A stretch of DNA of 64,000 nt from positions 124,001 through 188,000 of the forward strand of contig NZ_LQCI01000003.1 in assembly GCF_001613935.1 (NCBI RefSeq), in the 5' to 3' direction. The DNA is from Amycolatopsis regifaucium. GTDB taxonomy: Bacteria; Actinomycetota; Actinomycetes; Mycobacteriales; Pseudonocardiaceae. Below are positions 9,182-18,315 of this stretch, in pieces. A program made the translations under genes and the position numbers. Within the stretch, counting starts at the first letter, position 1. Every line of letters begins with the position of its first letter. The notes under the pieces are model-generated. The model did not search any database, was not told the DNA's origin, and was given only the letters and a program-made list of their open reading frames with translations.

Positions 9182-9778
9182 ATGAAGATCACCGGCTTCA
9201 CCGAACCGGAACCGTCCGGCTGGGACTCCCTTTACCAAGGCGCCGAGCGCGAGGCCTTCGACTCCCCGAGCCGGTTCGAGCTGAGCTCGATCAGCACGGT
9301 CATGCCGCGACGTCCGCCCGCGCCGCCGGAACCGGTCTCCACGGCCCCTTCGCCGATCCGCCAGTCGTCGCCGCGTCCTGCGGCCACAGGCGGCGGTGCG
9401 CATTCCGGCAGCGCGCCCGCTTCGGTGTACCTGCCGTCCTCTGGCTCTCGTGTCCGGCCCTACACGCGCACCGGCGGGCGCACCCGCACCGCGCACGACC
9501 TCGCGCTGGAGGCGCTGGTCTCGACCAGCGACGACGGTCGCCGGTATCGCGGCGTGCGGACCCCCGAGCACCGGCAGATCTGCGACATCTGCCTGGACAC
9601 CCGCTCGATCGCGGAGATCGCCGCGCATCTGCGGCTGCCGCTGGGCGTGGTGAAGGTTCTCGTCGGAGACATGGCGGACGCGGGGCTGGTGCTGATCCAC
9701 CAGACCGAGCTGATCCTCGGTGACTCGTCTTCGCGCGCTTTCATGGAACGCGTCCTTCAAGGCCTTCGCACCCTCTGA
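9182..9778 (+). CDS. Second DUF742 protein (CvnC-like)
   Basis: Paralogue of 6936-7715. The DUF742 part (SRVRPYTRTGGRTRTAHDL, then RQICDICLDTRSIAEIAAHL and PLGVVKVLVGDMADAGLVLIH) follows an 85-residue Pro/Ser-rich N-terminus. It begins 6 bases after the roadblock stop. In complete conservons the end of this gene overlaps the GTPase start; here the gene is followed only by a family A palindrome and then a convergent gene, so the GTPase is missing. Confidence 0.87.
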   Translation: MKITGFTEPEPSGWDSLYQGAEREAFDSPSRFELSSISTVMPRRPPAPPEPVSTAPSPIRQSSPRPAATGGGAHSGSAPASVYLPSSGSRVRPYTRTGGRTRTAHDLALEALVSTSDDGRRYRGVRTPEHRQICDICLDTRSIAEIAAHLRLPLGVVKVLVGDMADAGLVLIHQTELILGDSSSRAFMERVLQGLRTL

Positions 9779-9788
9779 CCCGCTCTGC

Positions 9789-9854
9789 CCGCATTTCGTC
9801 CTCTAAACGCGGTCTTTGCGTGTGCAACTACCGCATTCAGAGGACTAAATGCGG
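9789..9854. repeat. Dispersed palindrome family A, copy 1
   Basis: A 66-bp imperfect hairpin beginning CCGCATTTCGTCCTCT and ending AGAGGACTAAATGCGG, in the convergent gap between 9778 and 9860. Its right arm ACCGCATTCAGAGGAC is identical to the right arms of copies at 22013-22080 and 39574-39641. The left arm has drifted (CTCTAAACGCGG), so pairing is imperfect. The position suits a bidirectional terminator. Confidence 0.8.
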
Positions 9855-9859
9855 CGAAG

Positions 9860-12103
9860 TCAGTCTTCCACGAGGGCGGCCGAGGTGATCCGGTGCAATG
9901 GGTAGCGCTCGTTGTCGGTCCCTTCGAGGACTCCGCCACCGACGCGCATCGGCCGCACCACGCGCTGGCTCGACGTCCCGCGTGAGTCGACGAAGCCGAT
10001 CCACACCTCGCGGCGCTCCATGGTCGCCTGGGACAGCAACGCCAGCGTCGCGGACGTGTCCCCGGCGCCACCGCCCTGCGGCGCGCGCACCGTCTCGCCG
10101 CGACGACGCGCCGAAGCGGCGTCACCGGCCCGGACGTGCGCGACGATCTTGCCGACCTGTTCGTCGGTGAGCCCGGCCTGCTCGCCAGGGGCGCGACGTG
10201 CGGCGCGCGCCTTCGCGGGCAGCCGACGGCCAGACGGCCTGATGTCCATGACGCGCCCATCGGGCCCTTCGGCGGCCGGAGCGAACCCGGCGGCCCGAAG
10301 AGCGTCGAGGACCTCGGCGAGCGGGTACGGGCTGATGAGCACCGTCGGCGCGATCATGCGCAGGCCGTACTCCGCCGCGACCGGGCTGCCCATGACCTCC
10401 GCGAGCAGCGAAGCGTCGTCGCAGCGCAGGAATGACTCCGCGGCGCCACCGCGCAGCCGCCCGTGCCGCCGGGCGACGTCGTCGATCAGGTAGCTCAGCG
10501 ACTGGGGGACCGGCGTCGCCGACCGCGACGTGAACAACTGGTGCAGTTCGCCCGCGGTCCGCCCGGTGTCGAGCGCGCGCCGCACGGAGGTCTCGGTGAT
10601 CCGGTAGACGGTCGCGTGCCCGGCCGATTCGATGTCGGCGACGGCGGTCATCTCGGCCGCGAGTTCGGCTTCCAGCGGTCCCGGCGCGACAACGGTCAAA
10701 TCGGCCTGGACCAGGACGTGGTCCACCGGCCGCGGTAGCGCGTCGAGCATCGCCTCGACCGCGCCGGGCCGGTCCTCGGCCAGCAAGGCTCGCGTCGCCG
10801 TCGTGAGCCCGCCGAGCCCGATCAGGCCGAGGGCGGCCCCTTCGGCCATCGTCCAGCGCACGGTCTCGTCCCGCAGCCGCCCGCCCCGCCGCGGTGCGCG
10901 CCAGGCGAGCGCCGCGACCAGTTCGTCGGTGCTCTTCACCCCGGCGCCCTCGGGCAGCGCGGCCAAGGCGAGGAGGATCCGCCGCCGTGAGACCGGCGCC
11001 AGTGGCCGTCGCAGGTCCTCCGACAGCGGCGCGATCGGCTTGTCCTTCGCGTCCCGCCCGCCGGCGAGACCGGGCAGCCGGGGCAGTTCGAGCCAGGCCT
11101 GCGCGAGCGTCATCCAGCGTTGCGCCGTCGGTGACGCGAGCCACGTGTCGGTGAGCGTCGTCGGCACCCATTCCGGTGAGGTCGCCTCGCTGTCGGCGAC
11201 CAGTCCGGCGCCGACCGCGATCTCCGCCAGCAGGGTCACGCGGGTCTCGTCGACGTCGAGATCCTTGGCGAGTTTCTTCAGTTCGCGGACGCCGAGGCCA
11301 CCGGACTTCAGCACCGGCGGCGGTGTCGCCGACCACGCGCGAAGCATGTTTTCGGTCTGGCGCAAGAACTCCATCGCCTCGCCTGCCGCCGCTTCGTCCA
11401 CTGTGGACCGATTGTGCGGGTGCACGGGGAGTTCCGGTTCGCGCAACGACGCCGGGTCGAACACCGAGCCGCCGCGCAGGGCGATCCCGAGTTCGCGCGG
11501 CAGTTCGACGGTCTGATCGTCCCGGCGAAGCAGCAGCCCGCGGGCGAGCAGCCGCTGGACCGGATTCTGCGCGCGCTCCAGCGGGACGTCGGCCGACGCG
11601 TCGCGGGTGCGGCCGATCGGCGGCCCGGCGGCCAGTGTCGTCAGCAGCGCACGTTCGTCCTCGCCGATCTCCGCGAGCGCGGCCTCGATGTCCGTTCCGG
11701 CGAGCGTGGGCGACGACGCGCCCAGCCCGGCTGGGAACGGCCCGAGCGCGTCGCGGGCCGACGGCGGGACACGCAGTCCGTCGTCCTCGCCCCAGACGAG
11801 CGCCCGCGTGCGCAGCAGGGTCAGCGCCTCACCGATCCCGGTGCCCACGAGCCGCGCGACCTCGGCCGAGGTGACCGGATCGGTGTCCGCTCCGGCCAGC
11901 AGCAGGGCGTCGAGCACGGCGAGGGTGAAGGTGTCGAGGTCTTCGCAGGCGCGCGCGACGGAGCCCGGCGTGCCGGCCCGGGTGGCGAGCACGATGGTGT
12001 CGGACGGTGGTGGCGTGGACAGGTCGCGACGCGTGCGCAGCAGTGCGGCGAGTGCGTCGTCGGACTCCTGGCGCAGCCAGTCCGCCAGGGAGGGCGCAGG
12101 CAT
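9860..12103 (-). CDS. Helicase-associated domain protein (XPB/Ssl2-like N-terminal domain, WYL-like C-terminus)
   Basis: A 747-residue protein of a conserved actinobacterial family annotated as helicase C-terminal or XPB/Ssl2-like; it lacks Walker motifs, so it is not itself an ATP-driven helicase by sequence. The middle (LSYLIDDVARRHGRLRGGAA, then LRMIAPTVLISPYPLAEVLD) is the characteristic helicase-associated block. The last 55 residues (WIGFVDSRGTSSQRVVRPMR) look like a WYL-type ligand-binding segment. I start at ATG 12103 (MPAPSLADWLRQESDDALAA); longer frames run into the divergent small gene. Role probably nucleic-acid related; not known in detail. Confidence 0.8.
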   Translation of the reverse strand: MPAPSLADWLRQESDDALAALLRTRRDLSTPPPSDTIVLATRAGTPGSVARACEDLDTFTLAVLDALLLAGADTDPVTSAEVARLVGTGIGEALTLLRTRALVWGEDDGLRVPPSARDALGPFPAGLGASSPTLAGTDIEAALAEIGEDERALLTTLAAGPPIGRTRDASADVPLERAQNPVQRLLARGLLLRRDDQTVELPRELGIALRGGSVFDPASLREPELPVHPHNRSTVDEAAAGEAMEFLRQTENMLRAWSATPPPVLKSGGLGVRELKKLAKDLDVDETRVTLLAEIAVGAGLVADSEATSPEWVPTTLTDTWLASPTAQRWMTLAQAWLELPRLPGLAGGRDAKDKPIAPLSEDLRRPLAPVSRRRILLALAALPEGAGVKSTDELVAALAWRAPRRGGRLRDETVRWTMAEGAALGLIGLGGLTTATRALLAEDRPGAVEAMLDALPRPVDHVLVQADLTVVAPGPLEAELAAEMTAVADIESAGHATVYRITETSVRRALDTGRTAGELHQLFTSRSATPVPQSLSYLIDDVARRHGRLRGGAAESFLRCDDASLLAEVMGSPVAAEYGLRMIAPTVLISPYPLAEVLDALRAAGFAPAAEGPDGRVMDIRPSGRRLPAKARAARRAPGEQAGLTDEQVGKIVAHVRAGDAASARRRGETVRAPQGGGAGDTSATLALLSQATMERREVWIGFVDSRGTSSQRVVRPMRVGGGVLEGTDNERYPLHRITSAALVED

Positions 12104-12196
12104 AGAAGACCAGGATACCGGGCGGGTGGTGGACCGGCAGCCGCGTTCGGGCAGACTGTGCGTCGAGAACGGCTTGACCATGCTCGGGAGGACGTT

Positions 12197-12379
12197 GTGG
12201 CGAAGGGCGAGAACAAGAAGCGCGCGGGGATCGACCCGACGTGGCCCGGTGAAGACGGGGAGCACCCCGTCACCGAGCTGGCTTCCGACCGGCAGGGTGC
12301 GCTGTCCCCGTTCGGTGACGTGACCTTTCCCCTCGAAAGGGTGCCTTACGTGCACCCCGAGACCGAGATCAACCGGTAG
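12197..12379 (+). CDS. Small conserved hypothetical protein (60 aa)
   Basis: Starts GTG GCG AAG GGC with GGGAGGA 4 bases before, and encodes a hydrophilic 60-residue protein (MAKGENKKRAGIDPTWPGED at the start, VPYVHPETEINR at the end). It is divergent from the helicase-associated gene (93-base gap). Coding is supported by the good ribosome site and biased third positions; no function is recognisable. Confidence 0.6.
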   Translation: MAKGENKKRAGIDPTWPGEDGEHPVTELASDRQGALSPFGDVTFPLERVPYVHPETEINR

Positions 12380-12480
12380 AAAGCTACTGGCCGGTTACCC
12401 CCTGCGAGGGTTCGTGGCGGTCGTCACGGGAGTAGGTTTTCGATCGACCTATTCGAGCGTTCCTCAGCGGGGGTAGTGCC

Positions 12481-13872
<1,392 letters not shown>

Positions 13873-13881
13873 CGAAGCGAC

Positions 13882-13900
13882 AGCAAAGGTCCCTTGCTCC
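13882..13900. repeat. 19-bp palindromic unit, reverse copy of 19262-19280
   Basis: AGCAAAGGTCCCTTGCTCC lies 9 bases after the malic enzyme stop. Its exact reverse complement is at 19262-19280, downstream of moaD. Each copy is itself a near-palindrome and resembles one arm of the family B hairpins, so it may be a small terminator or a decayed repeat. Confidence 0.55.
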
Positions 13901-14021
13901 ATTCGGTGTTCGTGTCATCACTGAGGCCGACCCGGGGGCCGACTTCAGAGTGACGACTCCGTATCTGGCCCGCTCATAGGCTCGATTTCGACCGAGAAGT
14001 CGATCTTGACGGAGGTTGGGC

Positions 14022-15569
14022 ATGAAGCACTCTGTCCTGAGCAAAATCGGGACACTCACGGCCGCGGCGGTGACCGTGGCGGTACTCGTACCGGCCACGG
14101 CGTCCGCCGCGGTTTCGGCTTTGAATTGGGGGGCGTGTCCGGAGGACGTGGCCGCGCCGGGCGTCGAATGCGGCACCTTGAAGGTTCCGCTCGACTACCG
14201 GAATCCCGGCGGCGCCACCATCGACATCGCCGTTTCGAAGCTCTCCAGCACCAAACCGGCGAAGCGGCGCGGGATCATGCTGACGAATCCGGGTGGGCCC
14301 GGCGGTCCGGGGCTGACCATGCCTGCCGGGCTGCGGGCGGCGGGTATGCCGTCGAGTGTGCTCGACGCCTACGACGTCATCGGGTTCGACCCGCGCGGGA
14401 TCGGGCGCAGCACGCCGGTCACCTGCGATCTCAAACCCGGCCAGCAGACCGGCAACGTCCCGCCGTACGCGCGTGACGAGGCGGCGGTGGCCGAGCGGGC
14501 GACGTACGTGGCCGGGATCGCGAAGCAGTGTGGTGAATCGAAGACCGCGGCGAACCTGCCGTACATCACCACGGCCAACACCGCCCGCGACATGGACCGC
14601 ATCCGGGAAGCCCTCGGCGAGAAGAAGCTCTCGTACTACGGCGTCTCGTACGGCAGCTACCTCGGCGCCGTGTACTCGACGATGTTCCCGCAGCAGACCG
14701 ATCGCGTCGTGATCGACAGCGTGACCAGCCCGGGCGGCCTCGATCCGGCCACCTCGCGTCGCCTGGCGGAGGGGTTCGAGGACCGCTTCCCGGACTTCGC
14801 GAAATGGGCGGCGGCGCGGCACGCCAGCTACGGCCTGGGCCGTACTCCGCGGCAGGTGACGGCGAAGTTCTACGAACTGGCCGCCAAACTCGACACCGGC
14901 GCGGTACCGGGCATCGACGGCGCGACGTTCCGGGCCAGCACCTTCGGCGCGCTGTACTCGACGAGGTCTTTCCCCATCCTCGCGCAGCAGTGGCAGGGGC
15001 TCGACGGCGAAGGCGTCTTGAAGCAGGCTGCCGAGACAACGCAGATCGACCTGGCGCAGCTGCTGTCCGGGCAACTGCACGTGGTCTGCAACGACACGAA
15101 CTGGCCGGAGGACGTCGCGACCTATCAGCGCAATGTCGCGAAGGATCGGGTGAAGTACCCGATGTTCGGCGCGGCCGGGGCGAACATCTGGGCGTGCGCG
15201 TCCTGGCCTTCCGAGCCGATCGAACCGCCGGTGCGGATCGGTGACCGGGGACCGTCGAACATCCTGATGGTGCAGAACCTGCGGGACCCGGCGACTCCGC
15301 TGAGCGGAGCCAGGGACATGCGTCGCGCGCTCGGTGACCGGGCGCGGATCGTGACCGTGGACGAGGGCGGGCACGGGGTCTGGCTGAGCGACGAAAACGC
15401 TTGCGGCAACAACGCCGTCAACCGGTTCTTCGTGGAAGGCAAGCGCCCCGCGCACGACACGGCCTGCGGAGTGGACAAGGGCGGACTGTTCGACTCGATG
15501 TCACCGCAGCAGCGGCAGGACCGGGAGAAGGCACTCGACGAGGTTCGCTCGAAGCAGCGGGTGTTCTGA
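14022..15569 (+). CDS. Secreted alpha/beta hydrolase, tripeptidyl aminopeptidase family
   Basis: Exported serine hydrolase of the SlpD/SlpE-like family (S33) that trims N-terminal tripeptides. Signal peptide: MKHSVLSKIG, hydrophobic core, cleavage near ATASAA (about residue 28). Substrate-binding loop NPGGPGGPGLT; nucleophile Ser in GVSYGSYLGAVY; C-terminal TAP-like domain with PATPLSGARDM and catalytic His in DEGGHGVW. Start ATG 14022 has GGAGG 6 bases upstream; a TTG at 14016 is too close to it. 515 residues is the usual length. Apparently monocistronic, although moaC follows 17 bases after its stop. Confidence 0.88.
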   Translation: MKHSVLSKIGTLTAAAVTVAVLVPATASAAVSALNWGACPEDVAAPGVECGTLKVPLDYRNPGGATIDIAVSKLSSTKPAKRRGIMLTNPGGPGGPGLTMPAGLRAAGMPSSVLDAYDVIGFDPRGIGRSTPVTCDLKPGQQTGNVPPYARDEAAVAERATYVAGIAKQCGESKTAANLPYITTANTARDMDRIREALGEKKLSYYGVSYGSYLGAVYSTMFPQQTDRVVIDSVTSPGGLDPATSRRLAEGFEDRFPDFAKWAAARHASYGLGRTPRQVTAKFYELAAKLDTGAVPGIDGATFRASTFGALYSTRSFPILAQQWQGLDGEGVLKQAAETTQIDLAQLLSGQLHVVCNDTNWPEDVATYQRNVAKDRVKYPMFGAAGANIWACASWPSEPIEPPVRIGDRGPSNILMVQNLRDPATPLSGARDMRRALGDRARIVTVDEGGHGVWLSDENACGNNAVNRFFVEGKRPAHDTACGVDKGGLFDSMSPQQRQDREKALDEVRSKQRVF

Positions 15570-15586
15570 GGACTAACCTGCTGGGC

Positions 15587-16057
15587 GTGAGTGAACTCAG
15601 CCACGTCGACCATACGGGCGCCGCCCGTATGGTCGACGTTTCCGGCAAGACGCCCACCGCCCGCACCGCGCTGGCGGGCGGCACCGTGCACACCACGGCC
15701 GAGGTGCTCGGCCTGCTGGCGACGGACGGCCTGCCCAAGGGCGACGCCATCGCCACCGCGCGGATCGCGGGCATCATGGGCGCGAAGAAGGTGCCCGAGC
15801 TGATTCCGCTGTGCCACCAGATCGCGCTGTCGGGAGTCAAGGTCGAATTCACCCTCGGTGAGACGGCCGTGCACATCACCGCGACCGCGAAGACGAACGA
15901 CCGCACCGGCGTCGAAATGGAGGCGCTGACCGCCGTCGCCGTCGCCGGGTTGACCCTGCACGACATGATCAAGGCCGTCGATCCCGCGGCGACCCTCGAC
16001 GACGTCCGCCTCATCCGCAAGGACGGCGGCAAGACCGGGACCTGGGAGCGGCCGTGA
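15587..16057 (+). CDS. moaC: Cyclic pyranopterin monophosphate synthase MoaC
   Basis: Second step of molybdenum cofactor synthesis: converts the MoaA product to cyclic pyranopterin monophosphate. Conserved blocks: LSHVDHTGAARMVDVSGK at the start, AGIMGAKKVPELIPLCHQI with the active-site residues, and KTNDRTGVEMEALTAVAVA. GTG 15587 gives 156 residues, the normal length. It overlaps mog by 4 bases and forms a moaC-mog-moaE operon. Codons 6-18 form a 17-bp perfect hairpin (see 15603-15639). Confidence 0.93.
   Translation: MSELSHVDHTGAARMVDVSGKTPTARTALAGGTVHTTAEVLGLLATDGLPKGDAIATARIAGIMGAKKVPELIPLCHQIALSGVKVEFTLGETAVHITATAKTNDRTGVEMEALTAVAVAGLTLHDMIKAVDPAATLDDVRLIRKDGGKTGTWERP
15603..15639 (+). 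repeat. 17-bp perfect hairpin inside the 5' coding end of moaC
   Basis: Arms ACGTCGACCATACGGGC (15603-15619) and its exact complement (15623-15639) flank a GCC loop, starting 16 bases after the GTG. In mRNA this is a very strong stem near the ribosome entry site. It coincides with the conserved MoaC motif HVDHTGAARMVDV, so protein constraint explains part of it but not the perfect synonymous pairing. Confidence 0.75.
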
Positions 16058-16545
16058 GCCGGGCCGCGAGGGTGATCGTGGCGTCCAACCGCGCCGCGAA
16101 GGGCGTCTACGAGGACAAGACCGGTCCGGTCATTACGGCCTGGCTCGCCGAGCGGGGCTGGGACGTGCCGGACCCCGTCGTCGTCGAGGACGGGGATCCC
16201 GTCGGCGAGGCCCTGCGCGAGGCCGTCGCGGCCGGGGTCCAGGTGATCGTGACGACCGGCGGCACCGGCATCTCGCCGACCGACCGCACCCCGGACGTCA
16301 CGCGTGCGATCCTCGACTACGAACTCCCCGGCGTCGCGGACGCGATCCGGGCCGCTGGATTGCCCGCTGTGCCGACGGCCGTGCTCTCGCGCGGAGTGGC
16401 AGGCGTGGCCGGTCGGACCCTGGTGGTGAATCTCCCAGGCTCACGCGGCGGCGTGAAGGACGGCCTGGGCGTACTGGACGGGATCCTCGACCACGCCGTC
16501 GACCAGCTGGCGGGCGGCGACCACCCACGGGAGGCACAACAGTGA
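16054..16545 (+). CDS. Molybdopterin adenylyltransferase-like protein (Mog/MoaB family)
   Basis: Binds molybdopterin and adenylates it before metal insertion in the MogA/Cnx1G reaction; some MoaB homologues lack activity. Signature TTGGTGISPTDRTPDVTR near residue 67 and the VVNLPGSRGGVKDGL motif near 129 are intact. 163 residues. Starts GTGA over the moaC stop and overlaps moaE by 4 bases. Confidence 0.88.
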   Translation: MSRAARVIVASNRAAKGVYEDKTGPVITAWLAERGWDVPDPVVVEDGDPVGEALREAVAAGVQVIVTTGGTGISPTDRTPDVTRAILDYELPGVADAIRAAGLPAVPTAVLSRGVAGVAGRTLVVNLPGSRGGVKDGLGVLDGILDHAVDQLAGGDHPREAQQ

Positions 16546-16970
16546 GCGTTCGGGTCGCACGGGTCGCGGTGGTCGACGAGCCGCTTTCGGTCGAGGAGCA
16601 CGCCCGGCTGGTGGACGACGCGGCCGCGGGCGCCGTCGTCACCTTCGGCGGGGTCGTGCGGGACCACGACGGCGGGCGGTCGGTGGAACGGCTCGCCTAC
16701 GAGGGACACCCCACCGCTTCCGAGGTGCTCGCGGAGGTCGTCGCGGACCTCTCGGCGAAGTGGACCGGCGTGCGGGCCGTGGCGGTCAGCCACCGGCTGG
16801 GCGCGCTGGCCATCGGGGACGTCGCGCTGGCTTGCGCCGTGGCCGCCGAGCATCGCGGCCAGGCCTTCGCGGCGTGCTCGGAGCTGGTGGACGAGGTCAA
16901 GGCCCGGCTGCCGGTGTGGAAGCACCAGCACTTCACCGACGGCAGCGACGAGTGGGTCAACTCACCGTAG
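16542..16970 (+). CDS. moaE: Molybdopterin synthase catalytic subunit MoaE
   Basis: Large subunit of molybdopterin synthase, which transfers sulfur from MoaD-thiocarboxylate to cyclic pyranopterin. Motifs: TFGGVVRDHDGG, the YEGHPTAS block, SHRLGALAIGDVALACAV and the active-site lysines in VKARLPVWKHQHF. 142 residues, normal. Third gene of the moaC-mog-moaE unit; its small-subunit partner moaD is encoded 2.3 kb away on the other strand. Confidence 0.92.
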   Translation: MSVRVARVAVVDEPLSVEEHARLVDDAAAGAVVTFGGVVRDHDGGRSVERLAYEGHPTASEVLAEVVADLSAKWTGVRAVAVSHRLGALAIGDVALACAVAAEHRGQAFAACSELVDEVKARLPVWKHQHFTDGSDEWVNSP

Positions 16971-17003
16971 CGGGGTGATCGGTCGCCGGCGGTCGTGCGT
17001 GAA

Positions 17004-17058
17004 CGCAATGAAGGGGCCTTTCATCGCAAATTTTGCGATGAAAGGCCCCTTCATTGCG
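17004..17058. repeat. Family B hairpin, copy B1 (27-bp perfect arms)
   Basis: Left arm 17004-17030 starts CGCAATGAAGGGGCC; the right arm 17032-17058 is its exact complement; only one base (17031) is unpaired by symmetry. It lies 34 bases after the moaE stop. The same plan (ATGAAAGG...TTGCAAA, one base, complement) occurs at 32354-32406. It may stop transcription of the moa operon or be a dispersed element. Confidence 0.85.
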
Positions 17059-17106
17059 CGCGAGCGGGCCTGAAGCGCCGCCTCTGGACGCGACGCCTCT
17101 GGACAC

Positions 17107-17150
17107 GACAGAGCCCCACCGCCGGGGGAATGGCGCGGTGGGGCTCTGTC
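17107..17150. terminator. Bidirectional hairpin terminator between moaE and the rpf-like gene
   Basis: GACAGAGCCCCACCGC (17107-17122) and its perfect complement (17135-17150) with a 12-base loop, 62 bases beyond the end of the leftward rpf-like gene and in convergent position to moaE. GC-rich with no U-tract, as common in actinobacteria. Confidence 0.75.
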
Positions 17151-17211
17151 AGTCGCGACCTGGCCACGCGGGGAGTCCCGCGGGCATCACGACTTACTGG
17201 TGCTCATGAGC

Positions 17212-17859
17212 TCACTTGGTGGCGAGCTTCTGACCGACGACGATGAAGTCGGCGTTCGGCACGTATTCCTTGTTCAGCTGCTGCAGCTTCTGGAAGCCGC
17301 CCTGGACGTTGAACTTGGAAGCGATCTTGGACAGCGTGTCGCCGGCCACGACGGTGTAGTCACCCGCCGGGTTGGAGTTCGCGACATTGGTCACGGCCGC
17401 GACCCGGGCCGGAGCCGGGGCCTGCTGCTTGGTGACCGGGGCGGTCGACTTCTTCGGGGTCACCTTCTTGGTGGCCTTCGGGGCGGTCGACTTGGCCTTG
17501 GCGGGGCTGGCGGAGCCGCCCTTCTTGCCACAGTTCGGCCACGCGTTGATGCCCTGGCCCTGGAGGACCCGCTCGGCGACGGCGATCTGCTGCTCACGCG
17601 ACGCGTTGTGGGCGCTGCCGGTGCCACCGTAGGCACGCCAGGTGCTCTGCGAGAACTGCAGACCACCGTAGTAGCCGTTACCGGTGTTGGTGTTCCAGTT
17701 GCCGCTGCTCTCGCACTGCGCGATGGCGTCCCAGTTGGTCGCCGACGCGGGGGTCGCGGCGATGGCGAGGGGGGCGCCGACCGCGACGCCCGCGATGGCG
17801 ACGCGAGCGATGTGGCGGGTGGCGGCGGACATCTTGCGGTGCTTGCCTCGGTACGACAT
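17212..17859 (-). CDS. Resuscitation-promoting factor-like transglycosylase with LysM domain
   Basis: Secreted muralytic enzyme that cleaves peptidoglycan and can wake dormant cells. After a signal peptide (cleavage near TPASA, about residue 40) comes the Rpf catalytic domain: [16 protein letters not shown] with the catalytic Glu, [18 protein letters not shown], and a disulfide-type Cys pair (QCESS and PNCGKK). A Lys/Ala/Pro-rich linker (115-160) leads to a C-terminal LysM ([20 protein letters not shown]). ATG 17859 fits family length (215 residues). Upstream are a structured leader and a CRP-type site, matching what is known of actinobacterial rpf genes. Confidence 0.92.
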   Translation of the reverse strand: MSYRGKHRKMSAATRHIARVAIAGVAVGAPLAIAATPASATNWDAIAQCESSGNWNTNTGNGYYGGLQFSQSTWRAYGGTGSAHNASREQQIAVAERVLQGQGINAWPNCGKKGGSASPAKAKSTAPKATKKVTPKKSTAPVTKQQAPAPARVAAVTNVANSNPAGDYTVVAGDTLSKIASKFNVQGGFQKLQQLNKEYVPNADFIVVGQKLATK

Positions 17860-17865
17860 GTGAGT

Positions 17866-18092
17866 AAATCTCGCTCCCTGCGCCTACGAGTCTGTGCTGA
17901 GGGAAAGACCCGTGGGTCCTGGCCGGCCGTCTCAGGCCGGCTGACTTCGCCTGACGCACGCCGCGTCGGCTCGGTCCCCTCGTCCCTGTCCGGAAATGCT
18001 TTCGCTCGGGGTTGGGTCCGGGAATCCGTTGGACAGGGCTCGGCGCTACGGGTTCCCGGTGTTGCGTGGTCGGTCGGGGCCAACCGAAAAGC
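17866..18092 (-). promoter_or_regulatory. Probable c-di-AMP (ydaO/yuaA-type) riboswitch leader of the rpf-like gene
   Basis: The 450-base gap before this gene holds a structured leader instead of an ORF. On the minus strand its 3' end reads CTCGTAGGCGCAGGGAGCGA, close to the conserved 3' end of ydaO riboswitches. Upstream, GGGAACCCG and GGTCTTTCCC-type blocks, and an 8-bp helix CCCTGTCC/GGACAGGG (17984-17991 with 18031-18038), support folding. ydaO riboswitches are known before rpf and other wall hydrolase genes in actinobacteria. The exact limits are approximate. Confidence 0.55.
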
Positions 18093-18133
18093 GACGGTAC
18101 GTAACGAACGGCCTGAGCGGAAATTATTCGAGG

Positions 18134-18149
18134 TGTGACCTACGTCACA
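18134..18149. promoter_or_regulatory. CRP/FNR-family binding site upstream of the rpf-like gene
   Basis: TGTGACCTACGTCACA is a perfect match to TGTGA-N6-TCACA with six-base symmetric arms, 275 bases before the rpf-like ATG and upstream of the leader. In Mycobacterium tuberculosis the CRP homologue Rv3676 controls rpfA through such a site. Confidence 0.7.
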
Positions 18150-18315
18150 GTAACGGCACGCAACCCAGGACGATTCGGCTGTTTCCGCAGGTCAGCGGGC
18201 CGTTATCTGGCCGTTTCCTAGTCGAGATAATTCACGGATCGTGAGGCTTGCATCACGTGGATTAAGGGATGACTGGACCATTCGTGCGCCTTCGCGCGCT
18301 ATTGGGCCGCGCACT

